This document shows positions 13,315 to 21,108 of a stretch of DNA of 25,333 bases, in pieces. Below the pieces are notes generated by a model. The model saw only the letters and a program-made list of their open reading frames with translations. It was not told the DNA's origin and did no database searches. This DNA comes from Bacteroidales bacterium UBA3684 (GTDB lineage: Bacteria; Bacteroidota; Bacteroidia; Bacteroidales; P3). The position numbers and the translations under genes are program-made. Location of the stretch: the NCBI GenBank assembly GCA_002372855.1, contig DFIZ01000007.1, positions 1-25,333 of the forward strand, in the 5' to 3' direction. The first letter of the stretch is position 1. Each line of letters begins with the position of its first letter.

Positions 13315-14586
13315 TTATGCGAGGCGGGCCATGAGGTCGTTCTCGAGGGCGTCGGTGACGACGACGTCGACGAAATCGCCGGGTTGGATTGCCTGAAGAC
13401 TTGAAGGTTTGATTGTTTGGGTGTCAATGAGCACTTCGTCGTCGACCTCGGGGCTGTCGTATTGTGTGCGGCCCACGAGGTAGTTTTCGTAGTGGCCGTC
13501 GACGATGACGCGCAGGGTCTGGCCGATGCGTGTCTGGTTCTTTTCGAGTGATATCTGTTCCTGGATGGCCATCAGTTCGCTGACGCGGCGTTCCTTCTCC
13601 TGCTGCGGCACGTCGTCGGGCAGGCTGTAGGCTGCGGTGCCCTCCTCGGGGCTGTAGGCGAAGCATCCCATGCGGTCGAAGCGGGCTTGGCGCACGAAGT
13701 CCTTCAGTTCCTCGAACTCCTCCTGTGTTTCGCCAGGGTAGCCGACGATGAGGGTGGTGCGGATGGCCACGTCGGGCAGTTTCTGGCGGAAGGTGTCGAT
13801 GAGGCGCAGGGTGCCCTCGCGGTCGATGCCGCGCTGCATGGAGCTGAGGATGCGCGAGTTGATGTGCTGCAGGGGGATGTCGATGTAGTTGCAGATGTTG
13901 GGGTGGCTGGCGATGGCGTCAATGGCGTCGATGGGGAAGGAGGTGGGGTAGGTGTAGTGGAGGCGTATCCAGGCGGCGCCGCTTTCGGTGGCCAGGCGGT
14001 TGAGCAGTTCGCCGAGGGCGCGGCGGTGGTAGAGGTCGAGGCCGTAGTAGGTGGTGTCCTGCGAGATGACGATGAGCTCCTTGACGCCGTTGGCCACCAG
14101 CTGTTTGGCTTCGGCAACGAGGTCGTCGATGGGGCGCGAGCGGTGGGCGCCGCGAATGAGTGGTATGGCGCAGTAGGAGCAGGAGCGGTTGCAGCCTTCG
14201 GCGATTTTGAGGTAGGCGTAGTGACCGGGGGTGGAGAGGGAGCGCTGGGGCTCGGCGAGACTGAAGTAGTCGGTGCCGTGCCATTCATCGACCTCGGGCA
14301 TCTCGGCTTTCAATTCTCCGAGGTAGCGCTGCACGAGGCAGCCGGTGACGACTAGACGCGTCTTGTTGTGGCGGCGGCGCTTGGCGGCAATCTGTTCGAG
14401 GATGACGTTGATGCTCTCCTCCTTGGCGTCGCCGATGAAGCCGCAGGTGTTGACGATGACGGTGTCGCAGTCGTTCTTCTGGCGGTCGAAATAGACGGTG
14501 TGGCCTTCGGCGGTGAGGCGTCCGGCCAGCTTCTCGCTGTCGACGGTGTTCTTGCTGCAGCCCAGGGTGATGATGTTGATTTTCAT
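13315..14586 (-). CDS. rimO: Ribosomal protein S12 methylthiotransferase RimO
   Basis: 423 residues. It is a radical-SAM enzyme that adds a methylthio group to an aspartate of ribosomal protein S12. The N-terminal MTTase domain has the cluster cysteines C10 (TLGCSKN), C48 (NTCGF) and C83 (TGCLVQRY). The radical-SAM core has CNRSCSYC (C132, C136, C139). SPEEGTAAYSLPDDVP and a C-terminal TRAM domain (about 355-423, RVIVDGHYENYLVGRT) follow. The TLGCSKN and HGTDYF motifs favour RimO over MiaB. The start overlaps the ftsY stop by 4 bp (ATGA). It is the last gene of the ten-gene run. Confidence 0.96.
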   Translation of the reverse strand: MKINIITLGCSKNTVDSEKLAGRLTAEGHTVYFDRQKNDCDTVIVNTCGFIGDAKEESINVILEQIAAKRRRHNKTRLVVTGCLVQRYLGELKAEMPEVDEWHGTDYFSLAEPQRSLSTPGHYAYLKIAEGCNRSCSYCAIPLIRGAHRSRPIDDLVAEAKQLVANGVKELIVISQDTTYYGLDLYHRRALGELLNRLATESGAAWIRLHYTYPTSFPIDAIDAIASHPNICNYIDIPLQHINSRILSSMQRGIDREGTLRLIDTFRQKLPDVAIRTTLIVGYPGETQEEFEELKDFVRQARFDRMGCFAYSPEEGTAAYSLPDDVPQQEKERRVSELMAIQEQISLEKNQTRIGQTLRVIVDGHYENYLVGRTQYDSPEVDDEVLIDTQTIKPSSLQAIQPGDFVDVVVTDALENDLMARLA

Positions 14587-15542
14587 GCGAAGAGGGAGTC
14601 TACGAAGTCGTCGGGGTTGAAGAGTTGGAGGTCGGTCATTTTCTCGCCGAGGCCTATGTAGCGCACGGGGATGTGGAACTGGTCGGAGATGCCGATGATG
14701 ACGCCGCCCTTGGCGGTGCCGTCGAGCTTGGTGAGGGCCAGGGCGTTGACGTCGGTGGCCTGTGTGAACTGGCGTGCCTGCTCGATGGCGTTCTGGCCCG
14801 TGGAGGCGTCGAGGACGAGGAGCACCTCGTGGGGGGCGTCTGGGACGAGCTTTTGCATCACCTTGCGGATCTTGGAGAGTTCGTTCATGAGGCCCACCTT
14901 GTTGTGGAGGCGTCCGGCGGTGTCGATGATGACGACGTCGGAGTCCTTGGCCAGGGCACTCTGGAGGGTGTCGTAGGCCACGGAGGCGGGGTCGGCGCCC
15001 ATGCCCTGCTGCACGATGGGCACGTCGACGCGGTCGGCCCAGAGCATGAGCTGCTCCACGGCTGCGGCGCGGAAGGTGTCGGCGGCGCCGAGCATCACCT
15101 TCTTGCCGGCCTGCTTGTAGCGGTAGGCCAGTTTGGCGATGGTTGTGGTCTTGCCTACGCCGTTGACGCCCACGACGAGGATGACGTAGGGGTGGTGCGG
15201 CAGGGGCGAGTCGAAGTCGGCGGGGAAGTTGCTCTGCGGTTGGCGCAGCAGCTGAGCCACCTCGGCCTTGAGGATGGAGTTGAGTTCGGAGGTGGAGATG
15301 TAGCGGTCGCGTTTGATGCGTTCCTGCAGGTGGTCGATGATTTTGAGCGTGGTGTCGACGCCTACGTCGGAGGTGACGAGGGTCTCCTCGAGGTTGTCCA
15401 GCACGTCGTCGTCGACGGTGGATTTGCCAAGGATGCTCTTGGTGAGTTTCTGGAAGAAGCTGGTTTTGGTCTTGGCCAGGCCCTGGTCGAGGGTCTGCTT
15501 CTCCTCTTCTTTTGTTTTGCGGCCGAAATTGAAAAGTCCCAT
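14583..15542 (-). CDS. ftsY: Signal recognition particle receptor FtsY
   Basis: 319 residues from ATG 15542 (MGLFNFGRKTKEEE). The frame stays open through the upstream repeat to 15605, but that extension is repeat-derived. It is the SRP-dependent targeting GTPase that docks ribosome-SRP complexes at the inner membrane. After a short acidic N-terminus and N domain come the G-domain motifs GVNGVGKTTT (125-134), DTFRAAAVEQL (155-165), DTAGRLHNK (207-215) and TKLDGTAKGG (271-280), with GLGEKMTDLQ near the end. The long acidic A domain of E. coli FtsY is absent, as is usual in Bacteroidetes. The stop overlaps rimO. Confidence 0.97.
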   Translation of the reverse strand: MGLFNFGRKTKEEEKQTLDQGLAKTKTSFFQKLTKSILGKSTVDDDVLDNLEETLVTSDVGVDTTLKIIDHLQERIKRDRYISTSELNSILKAEVAQLLRQPQSNFPADFDSPLPHHPYVILVVGVNGVGKTTTIAKLAYRYKQAGKKVMLGAADTFRAAAVEQLMLWADRVDVPIVQQGMGADPASVAYDTLQSALAKDSDVVIIDTAGRLHNKVGLMNELSKIRKVMQKLVPDAPHEVLLVLDASTGQNAIEQARQFTQATDVNALALTKLDGTAKGGVIIGISDQFHIPVRYIGLGEKMTDLQLFNPDDFVDSLFA

Positions 15543-15647
15543 ATTATTCAGTGTTAAGCTTTCAGTTTTAAGTTTTAAGTTTTGCGCCAGCCACTTACAG
15601 CTCACAGCTTACAGATTACAGCTCACAGCTCACAGCTCCCGGCACCC
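15543..15647 (-). repeat. Composite heptamer array between thioredoxin gene and ftsY
   Basis: TTTTAAG-type units (15548-15583) run into GCGCCAGCCACTTACAGCTC and then ACAGCTC, ACAGCTT and ACAGATT heptamers up to 15637. Positions 15576-15614 repeat 9870-9908 exactly. The array fills the 105-bp gap and contains the leader of ftsY. Confidence 0.88.
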
Positions 15648-16187
15648 TTATTTGTTGAGTTCTTTTTCCATGACGGGGCGGATTTCCTTGTCGAAGATGC
15701 GCTGGTAGCGCTCGTAGGGGTAGCGCTGGTAGTCGCCGCTGGCGAAGTACCAGAGGATGATGGTGTAGTCCTTGGCGGAGTAGAATCCGGGGATGGCCTG
15801 GAGAGCCTTGCCGTTGGCGAGGTAGAGTACGGAGGTGGGGTAGCCCTGGATGCCGCGGGCGAAGCCGTGGGAGCGATGGCGGCCGGAGGCGGGGGGATAG
15901 GTGGTGCCGAACCAGGTGACGGCGCTGCGGCTCTCGGCGTTGAATTTGACGGGGTAGTAGTACTTGTTGATGATTTGCGTCACGGTGGCGTCGGTGAAGG
16001 TCTCGCGGTCCATTTTCTTGCAGTATCCGCACCAGTCGGTGTAGAAGTCGACGAGGTAGATGCGGGTGCCGATCTTGGCGTTGGCGGCCTCGTCGATGCT
16101 GTGCCACTTCACCTGGGCGGATGCTGTGGAATGAAGAATGAAGAATGAATAAATAAGAATCAGGCTGACGCGGGTCAGGGTTTTCAT
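15648..16187 (-). CDS. Periplasmic thioredoxin-fold protein
   Basis: 179 residues from ATG 16187. The frame is open to 16283, but the extra 32 codons are read through two palindromic elements, so 16187 is preferred (16199 is possible). The signal peptide is MKTLTRVSLILIYSFFILHS, cleaved after ASA at about residue 24. The thioredoxin fold has YLVDFYTDWCGYCKKMD with redox cysteines C53 and C56, then TVTQIINKYYYPVKFNAE, and the cis-proline loop GYPTSVLYLANG. It is probably a thiol oxidoreductase or disulfide-relay protein of the periplasm. Part of the hydrophobic signal region is encoded by a GAATGAA (reverse TTCATTC) heptamer array. Confidence 0.88.
   Translation of the reverse strand: MKTLTRVSLILIYSFFILHSTASAQVKWHSIDEAANAKIGTRIYLVDFYTDWCGYCKKMDRETFTDATVTQIINKYYYPVKFNAESRSAVTWFGTTYPPASGRHRSHGFARGIQGYPTSVLYLANGKALQAIPGFYSAKDYTIILWYFASGDYQRYPYERYQRIFDKEIRPVMEKELNK
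16129..16156 (-). repeat. Heptamer array GAATGAA inside the thioredoxin signal-peptide codons
   Basis: Three exact GAATGAA units (16129-16149) and one degenerate TAAATAA unit. On the coding strand they read TTCATTC and encode the hydrophobic stretch YSFFILHS of the signal peptide. Confidence 0.75.
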
Positions 16188-16200
16188 TGTCTTGCGCATT

Positions 16201-16247
16201 CGCAGGCTGGCAGCCTGCGCTCCAATTTCGCGGGCTGGCAGCCCGCG
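16201..16247. repeat. Two adjacent palindromic elements upstream of the thioredoxin start
   Basis: CGCAGGCTGGCAGCCTGCG (16201-16219) with tail CTCCAATTT, then CGCGGGCTGGCAGCCCGCG (16229-16247). The second has a compensatory change: A to G in the left arm and T to C in the right keep the pairing. They belong to the same family as the copies at 6485, 6636 and 18224. Confidence 0.85.
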
Positions 16248-16301
16248 TTCCAGGCGTGGTGTATCGGTTATTGTATTTTTCATATTATATTAATTATGTT
16301 G

Positions 16302-16353
16302 TTTCAATTATCAATTTTTATTTTTCAATTTTCAATTCTCAATTTTCAATTTT
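16302..16353 (-). repeat. Heptamer array TTTTCAA between SpoIID-protein gene and thioredoxin gene
   Basis: Tandem 7-bp units TTTTCAA, ATTTCAA and TTCTCAA, with one TTATCAA at the left end. It lies in the 171-bp gap between the SpoIID-domain stop (16359) and the thioredoxin start; the rest of the gap holds the palindromic pair and an AT-rich segment. Confidence 0.85.
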
Positions 16354-16358
16354 TCCGT

Positions 16359-17687
16359 TTACCATTCGTATTCCCAGTCTTTCTCGTTGTCTTGTTCGGC
16401 TTCGATGTAGACCTCTTCGCGTTCCTCGCGGTCGCGCAGGCGGAAGAGGCGTCCCAGCCAGTCGTCTTTCTTGGAGCGTACCTGGGTCTTGCGGTTCTTA
16501 TCTTCCTCGATGATGCGGTTGATTTGTTCTACGTATTGCTCCACATAGTTGCGGTTGGCATGGGGGTCTTGGTGCACCTCGGCGCCGGTGTAGTAGTGGC
16601 GTAGGATGCTGTCGTAGTCTATGCCCAGCTCCACCATGCGGATGGCTCCCTCCTGCGAGAGTCCCACGCCGTGGCCGTAGCCGTGGCCGTGGAGGATGAC
16701 ATTGTTGGCGTCGGGGTCGACGCTGACGGAGAAGAAGGTGGACTTCAGCTGCCAGTCGACGCGCACGCGTGTCAGCGGCACGCCGAGGATGCGCACGCGA
16801 CGGTGCTCCTGGGTGAAGTGGAGGAGGGTGTCGCGGACGGCGGGGTTCTTGGTGTCCAGCTTGTGGGTCTTGGCGAAGTAGGAGAGCCAGCGGTCGACGG
16901 AGACGGTCTTCGTCCAGTCGCTTTGACGCATGTGGTAAGAGAATGTGTCTGCAACGGAGCGGAGGTAGGGCAGGGCGGCGCGCCAGACATCCTCGGAGTT
17001 GGCTGTCTCGCCGCCGGAGTTGGAGTGGAAGGGGGTCTCGATGAGGGCGCCGAACTGGTCCACGAGGGTCTCGCCGCTGCTCTGGATGGCCCCCATCATG
17101 ATGTCGGGCCGTATGCAGCGGTTGTGGTAGGCCTGGCAGTGGACATGGTCGCAGAAGTTGTATCCGTCGGAGCGGTGCTTGCCCATGTTGCGCAGAGCCC
17201 AGGTGCGCGAGATGATGGCCTGGATGCGGAAGATGTCGGTTCGCTTGCCGTAGATTTCGCTTTGCACGACGCCGGCGATATAAGTCTCGAACTCCACGTT
17301 GTTGATCAACTGGAGGCTGCCGCTCTTGAGGAGGCTGACTTCGAGGTCGCCCTCGTAGGTGCGCTGCTTGCTCCCCTCGGGGTTGATGCAGAGGATGCAG
17401 GCGGTGTCGGTAGCCTCGAGGCGCAGGGTGTTGAAGGTGCCGTAGTCGGTCTCGTTGACGCTGACATGCAGTTGTTTGCCTTCGGGACGGATAAGTACCG
17501 AGCGGCCTTCTCCCACCATGTCTTCCAACAGTTGGTCGCCGTCGGCGTAGAGGTTGTAGTTGCCGAGGTCGAAGGAGACGTTGAGGGTGCGGATGGTGGT
17601 GTTGGAATAGAGACGCACTTTGACCTTGTCGGCGTATGCTGTCAGGGTCATGGCGAGGAGCAGGAGTATGGAAAGGATGCGTTTCAA
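16359..17687 (-). CDS. SpoIID/LytB-domain secreted protein
   Basis: 442 residues. The signal peptide is MKRILSILLLLAMTLTAYAD, cut after AYA. A beta-rich N-terminal region is followed by the SpoIID domain (about 125-360): NNVEFETYIAGVVQSEIYGK, the catalytic-region IQAIISRTWAL, HSNSGGETANSEDVW and GHGYGHGVGLSQEGA (about 330-346). SpoIID proteins are peptidoglycan lytic transglycosylases in sporulators; non-sporulating Bacteroidetes carry homologues of unproven role. The retained glutamate in VVQSEIYG suggests it is active. The C-terminal tail (about 370-442) is highly charged and probably disordered. A role in cell-wall remodelling in the periplasm is likely. Confidence 0.9.
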   Translation of the reverse strand: MKRILSILLLLAMTLTAYADKVKVRLYSNTTIRTLNVSFDLGNYNLYADGDQLLEDMVGEGRSVLIRPEGKQLHVSVNETDYGTFNTLRLEATDTACILCINPEGSKQRTYEGDLEVSLLKSGSLQLINNVEFETYIAGVVQSEIYGKRTDIFRIQAIISRTWALRNMGKHRSDGYNFCDHVHCQAYHNRCIRPDIMMGAIQSSGETLVDQFGALIETPFHSNSGGETANSEDVWRAALPYLRSVADTFSYHMRQSDWTKTVSVDRWLSYFAKTHKLDTKNPAVRDTLLHFTQEHRRVRILGVPLTRVRVDWQLKSTFFSVSVDPDANNVILHGHGYGHGVGLSQEGAIRMVELGIDYDSILRHYYTGAEVHQDPHANRNYVEQYVEQINRIIEEDKNRKTQVRSKKDDWLGRLFRLRDREEREEVYIEAEQDNEKDWEYEW

Positions 17688-17689
17688 GG

Positions 17690-17836
17690 CTTAAGTATTA
17701 AGTGTTAAGTGTTAAGTGTTAAGTGTTAAGTGTTAAGTATTAAGTGTTAAGTGTTAAGTATTAAGTGTTAAGTGTTGAGTGTTAAGTTTGAGGGGTTGTA
17801 TGATTTCAATTTTCAATTTTTAATTTTCAATTTTAA
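17690..17836 (-). repeat. Two heptamer arrays between lpxB and the SpoIID-protein gene
   Basis: Positions 17692-17782 hold about a dozen TGTTAAG/TATTAAG units, the longest array in the window. Positions 17803-17836 hold TTTTCAA/TTTTTAA units that run into the 3' end of lpxB and supply its last codons and stop at 17820-17822. The gap is otherwise only about 20 bp of unique sequence. Confidence 0.9.
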
Positions 17837-18980
17837 TTTCCCCGATGATGGTCTGGGCGGTGCGGAGGCTGGCGCCGGCACTGCCGAGTTTCTCTTCCAC
17901 GCGTCGATAGCCGTCGAGCATGCGCTGGCGGTTGGCGGTGTCGAGGGTGATGAGGCGGAACTCCTCTTCGAGGCGGCGGTCGTTGTAGTCCTGCTGCAGG
18001 AGTTCGGTGACGACGTTGCTGTCGTCGATGAGGTCGACGAGGGCGATGTGGTTGATGCGCCTGCCCACGAGGGCGCGGGCGATGGCGATGCTGACGGCGT
18101 TGCCGCGGTAGCAGACCACCTGCGGTACATGGAAGAGTGCAGTCTCGAGGGTGGCGGTGCCGGAGCATACCACGGCGGCGAAAGACTGCGAGAGGAGGCG
18201 GTAGGTTTGGTCGAAGACCACATCGCAGGCTGGCAGCCTGCGTCCCATTGTCGAAGGCTGGGTGCTTTCCTCGCTGCCGGGGACCATGAAGCGGTCGTAC
18301 ATGGCTTTGCCCAGCAGGCTCATGCCGCCCACAACGAAGTGGTATTCGGGATGCTTGGCAGCCAGTCGCACCATGCCGGGCAGGTTCTTGGTCAGTTCCT
18401 GTTTGCGGCTGCCGGGCAGCAGGGCGATGACGGGGCGCGGGTCGTTGGGGAAGAGGGGGGCGTCGGCGGGGCGGCCCTGGATGATTTCCAGCAGGGGGTG
18501 ACCCACGTAGGTGGCCTGGGGCATGTTGTTCTTGGCGTAGAAGTCCTGCTCGAAGGGCAGTATGTAGCACAGACGGTCCAGGTAGCGGCGCATGCCCTTG
18601 AGGCGGCCTTTCTTCCAGGCCCACAGCTGGGGCGAGATGTAGTGGATGGCCTTGATGCCCTGGGCGTGTGCCCACTTCTCGATCTTGAGGTTGAAGCCAG
18701 GGTAGTCGATGCCGATGACGGCGTCGGGGTGCCAGCCGAGGATGTCCTGCTTGCAGAAGCTGATGTTGCCCAGCACGGTGCGCAGGTGCAGCACCACTTC
18801 GACGAAGCCCATGATGGCCAGGTCGCGGATGTGGCGCTGCGGCTGTCCGGCGGCCTTCGTCATGGCGTCGCCGCCCCAGAAGCGGAACTCCGCCTCCGGG
18901 TCCTGCTTGCGCAGGGCCTCGATGAGGTTGGCCCCATAGAGGTCGCCCGAGGCCTCGCCGGCTATGATGTAGTATCTCAT
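17820..18980 (-). CDS. lpxB: Lipid-A-disaccharide synthase
   Basis: 386 residues. It condenses UDP-diacylglucosamine with lipid X to form the lipid A disaccharide, on the cytoplasmic face of the inner membrane. Motifs are MRYYIIAGEASGDLYGANLI, then FWGGDAM, GFVEVV, IDYPGFNLKI, YISPQLWAWKKGR, YVGHPLLE, LLPGSRKQEL and SGTATLETAL. Two oddities: residues about 236-252 (SEESTQPSTMGRRLPAC) are an insertion where relatives have a short loop, and its DNA contains a palindromic element; and the C-terminus EIKIEN is encoded by a heptamer array. Neither disrupts the frame. The start overlaps the small membrane protein gene by ATGA. Confidence 0.96.
   Translation of the reverse strand: MRYYIIAGEASGDLYGANLIEALRKQDPEAEFRFWGGDAMTKAAGQPQRHIRDLAIMGFVEVVLHLRTVLGNISFCKQDILGWHPDAVIGIDYPGFNLKIEKWAHAQGIKAIHYISPQLWAWKKGRLKGMRRYLDRLCYILPFEQDFYAKNNMPQATYVGHPLLEIIQGRPADAPLFPNDPRPVIALLPGSRKQELTKNLPGMVRLAAKHPEYHFVVGGMSLLGKAMYDRFMVPGSEESTQPSTMGRRLPACDVVFDQTYRLLSQSFAAVVCSGTATLETALFHVPQVVCYRGNAVSIAIARALVGRRINHIALVDLIDDSNVVTELLQQDYNDRRLEEEFRLITLDTANRQRMLDGYRRVEEKLGSAGASLRTAQTIIGEIKIEN
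18224..18250. repeat. Palindromic element inside the lpxB coding sequence
   Basis: CGCAGGCTGGCAGCCTGCG (18224-18242), followed by TCCCATTG. It is identical in its 19-bp core to 16201-16219. It is read in frame as GRRLPAC in LpxB. Confidence 0.85.
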
Positions 18981-19267
18981 TTCAACGTGATGCTATGGGT
19001 TCGGAACAGGACGAACATGAAGGGTATGAAGGTGAGGAAGAGCACCGTCATAAGTGTTTTGGCGACGATGGCCTTCTGCTGTTTGATGTAGTAGCGCATG
19101 ATGAGCAGTGGTGCCACGAAGCACCCGGCATACCAGGTGAGGTGTGCCGATGGCGGTTCACCGGCAATCATCAGTCCGGCGGTGAGCAGCAGCGCCAGCA
19201 CGGCGATGGAGCCCAGTCCCGTGACGAGGCCTACGGCGATGGTGTCTTGTTGTAGGAAGTGTTTCAT
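18977..19267 (-). CDS. Small inner-membrane protein, unknown function
   Basis: 96 residues with three hydrophobic segments: about 10-34 (VGLVTGLGSIAVLALLLTAG), 43-60 (LTWYAGCFVAPLLIMRYY) and 70-88 (TLMTVLFLTFIPFMFVLF). It sits 9 bp after surE and overlaps lpxB by 4 bp, so it is a real member of the operon. I recognise no family. Its position suggests an envelope role, but this is only context. Confidence 0.82.
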   Translation of the reverse strand: MKHFLQQDTIAVGLVTGLGSIAVLALLLTAGLMIAGEPPSAHLTWYAGCFVAPLLIMRYYIKQQKAIVAKTLMTVLFLTFIPFMFVLFRTHSITLK

Positions 19268-19276
19268 GCGTCAGGG

Positions 19277-20038
19277 TTATTTGTATTGGCTTGCAAGTTC
19301 TTCGATGGCGGGGTAGTGGGTGAAGTCGGGATGGATGGGCACCACGGAGACGTACCCGTTGCGCAGGGCCCATTCGTCGCTGCTCTCCGGAGGGTTGTCG
19401 CAGACGAATTTGCCCGTGAGCCACCAGTAGGGACGCCCCTGCGGGTCGATACGCTTCTCGAAACTGTCGTTCCATTGGGCTTTTGCCTCGTGGCAGATGC
19501 GTATGCCTTTGATGTCCGACGCCGGCAGGCGGGGTATGTTCACGTTGAGCGACACCCCCTGCGGCAGCCCTTTCTCCAGGGTGTTGCCGATGATTTGGCG
19601 CACATAGGGCAGGCAGGCGCTGAAGTCGGCATCGGGGCTGTGGTGCAGCAGCGAGAAGCCTATGGCGTCGATGCCGAGGGCTGTGGCCTCGATCACGGCG
19701 CCCATCGTGCCGCTGTAGAGCACGTTGATGGAGCTGTTGCTGCCATGGTTGATGCCCGAGAGCACCACGTCGGGCTGTCGCGGGCAGAAGTATTCCACGG
19801 CCAGCTTCACGCAGTCCACCGGCGTGCCGTCGCAGCAGTATACGCTCAGCCCTTCGGCCTGCTTTACTTCGCGTACCCGCAGCGGCCGCGACGAGGTGAT
19901 GCTGTGGCTCAGGCCCGAGGCGTTGTATTCCGGCGCCATCACCACCACGTCGCCGAACTCCATGGCCACCTCGTCGAGGGCCCGGAGACCTTTGGCGGTC
20001 ACTCCGTCGTCGTTGGTTATGAGTATCAGTGGTTTCAT
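19277..20038 (-). CDS. surE: 5'/3'-nucleotidase SurE
   Basis: 253 residues from ATG 20038. The open frame runs on to 20236, but that part lies within the upstream gene and 20038 overlaps its stop (ATGA). It is a metal-dependent phosphatase acting on nucleoside monophosphates. Family motifs: ILITNDDG (metal aspartates D10, D11), APEYNASGLSHSITSSRPLR, CCDGTPVDCVKLAVE and VLSGINHGSN, followed by YSGTMGAVIEATALGI. The C-terminal region includes LNVNIPRLP and SVVPIHPDFT. It is cytoplasmic. Neighbouring genes are envelope-related, but no specific link is known. Confidence 0.96.
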   Translation of the reverse strand: MKPLILITNDDGVTAKGLRALDEVAMEFGDVVVMAPEYNASGLSHSITSSRPLRVREVKQAEGLSVYCCDGTPVDCVKLAVEYFCPRQPDVVLSGINHGSNSSINVLYSGTMGAVIEATALGIDAIGFSLLHHSPDADFSACLPYVRQIIGNTLEKGLPQGVSLNVNIPRLPASDIKGIRICHEAKAQWNDSFEKRIDPQGRPYWWLTGKFVCDNPPESSDEWALRNGYVSVVPIHPDFTHYPAIEELASQYK

Positions 20039-21108
20039 CGGGCTATAACAGTTTTGTCGGCTCCGAGGAAGTAGCTGGCGGGTTGCAGTATGTTGTCGAA
20101 CACGTAGTACTGTATCAGCACGGTGTCGCGCTGGTTGAGGATGGCGTAGAGGCGGTTGAGGTCGAACGTCTGGTACATTGTCGTGTCCGGCATGGCTTGC
20201 AGGTCGTCGGGGTTGTTGTATTTGATGTAGGTGCACAGCTCGCTCTTGTGCCCTTCGGTGTCGGTGATGCGCAGGATGGTGCGGGGCTCGCCGCGCACAC
20301 AGCTGTCGGCGAAGCTGTTGGGTACAATGGAGGCAAACTCGTCGAAGTTCAGGTAGGTGAACGACGAGAGCATCTGTGCCACGCGCGCGGTGTCGAATCC
20401 GTCGATGCGCTGGTGGGTCGACAGCAGCTCCATGTAGAAGCCGTCGCCCTCGCGCTGTACGGCAAACGACTCGTTTTCCTGCGACGGTATCTCCAGCTCG
20501 ATGCGCTCAATCTTCCTCACATCGAGGTCCACAATGGTGTGGCTGCGCCATTTCAGCGGGTCGGTGACGAACCGCGGGGTCAGAAATCCGCGGAAGCCGG
20601 GAATATGGATGATGTACGGCACGTCGTCGCCCTTGCGGTACATGAAGCTGGCCATCATGTCTTGTGTCTCGCGGCCCACGAAGTAGGTGGTGGTCAGGCG
20701 TTCGCGGGTGAACAGTTTCAGGTGGCCGCCGAACCAGTTGATCAGCGGCTCGTTCTGGTACACCTCCACCTTGATGCTGTGGGCTGCTATGTCTTTGATG
20801 GCGTTGGGGATGGCGTTCTTGTTCACCTGCTGTCGGATGCGCATGTCGTGGAGGGTCTCCAGCAGCAGGTCCACCATGGGCTGGCTGGCCAGGTATTTGC
20901 CGTCGACGGTCCAGCTCGAGTCCCCCTGGCGCACCAGGGTCACCTCCGTGGACTCCTTGTCGGCGAGGAAAAGGCGGGTAATCGAGGAGGTGTCCTCGAT
21001 GTGGAAGTCTTGTTTGAAGGTGGGTCGCGAAAGGAGCCAGGCGGTGAGGGCTGCTGCCACTACCACCACGGCGGCGACGATGATCAGGATGAGATTGCGT
21101 TTCTTCAT
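20035..21108 (-). CDS. DUF4340-domain membrane-anchored protein
   Basis: 357 residues. There is one N-terminal transmembrane anchor (MKKRNLILIIVAAVVVVAAA to about residue 26), then an extracytoplasmic region of mixed alpha/beta with TLVRQGDSSWTVDGKYLASQ and LETLHDMRIRQQVNKNAI, typical of DUF4340. Genes for such proteins commonly follow GldG-type ABC transporter auxiliary proteins, as here, where the start overlaps the gldFG stop by 4 bp. It may be an extracytoplasmic partner of that transporter. Its substrate or function is not established. Confidence 0.88.
   Translation of the reverse strand: MKKRNLILIIVAAVVVVAAALTAWLLSRPTFKQDFHIEDTSSITRLFLADKESTEVTLVRQGDSSWTVDGKYLASQPMVDLLLETLHDMRIRQQVNKNAIPNAIKDIAAHSIKVEVYQNEPLINWFGGHLKLFTRERLTTTYFVGRETQDMMASFMYRKGDDVPYIIHIPGFRGFLTPRFVTDPLKWRSHTIVDLDVRKIERIELEIPSQENESFAVQREGDGFYMELLSTHQRIDGFDTARVAQMLSSFTYLNFDEFASIVPNSFADSCVRGEPRTILRITDTEGHKSELCTYIKYNNPDDLQAMPDTTMYQTFDLNRLYAILNQRDTVLIQYYVFDNILQPASYFLGADKTVIAR

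Noticed and set aside
16188..16283. Longer N-terminus of the thioredoxin protein
   Set aside because: It is read through two palindromic repeats and would precede the signal peptide.
20039..20236. Longer N-terminus of SurE
   Set aside because: It lies wholly inside the DUF4340 gene, and ATG 20038 begins with the canonical SurE start and an ATGA overlap.
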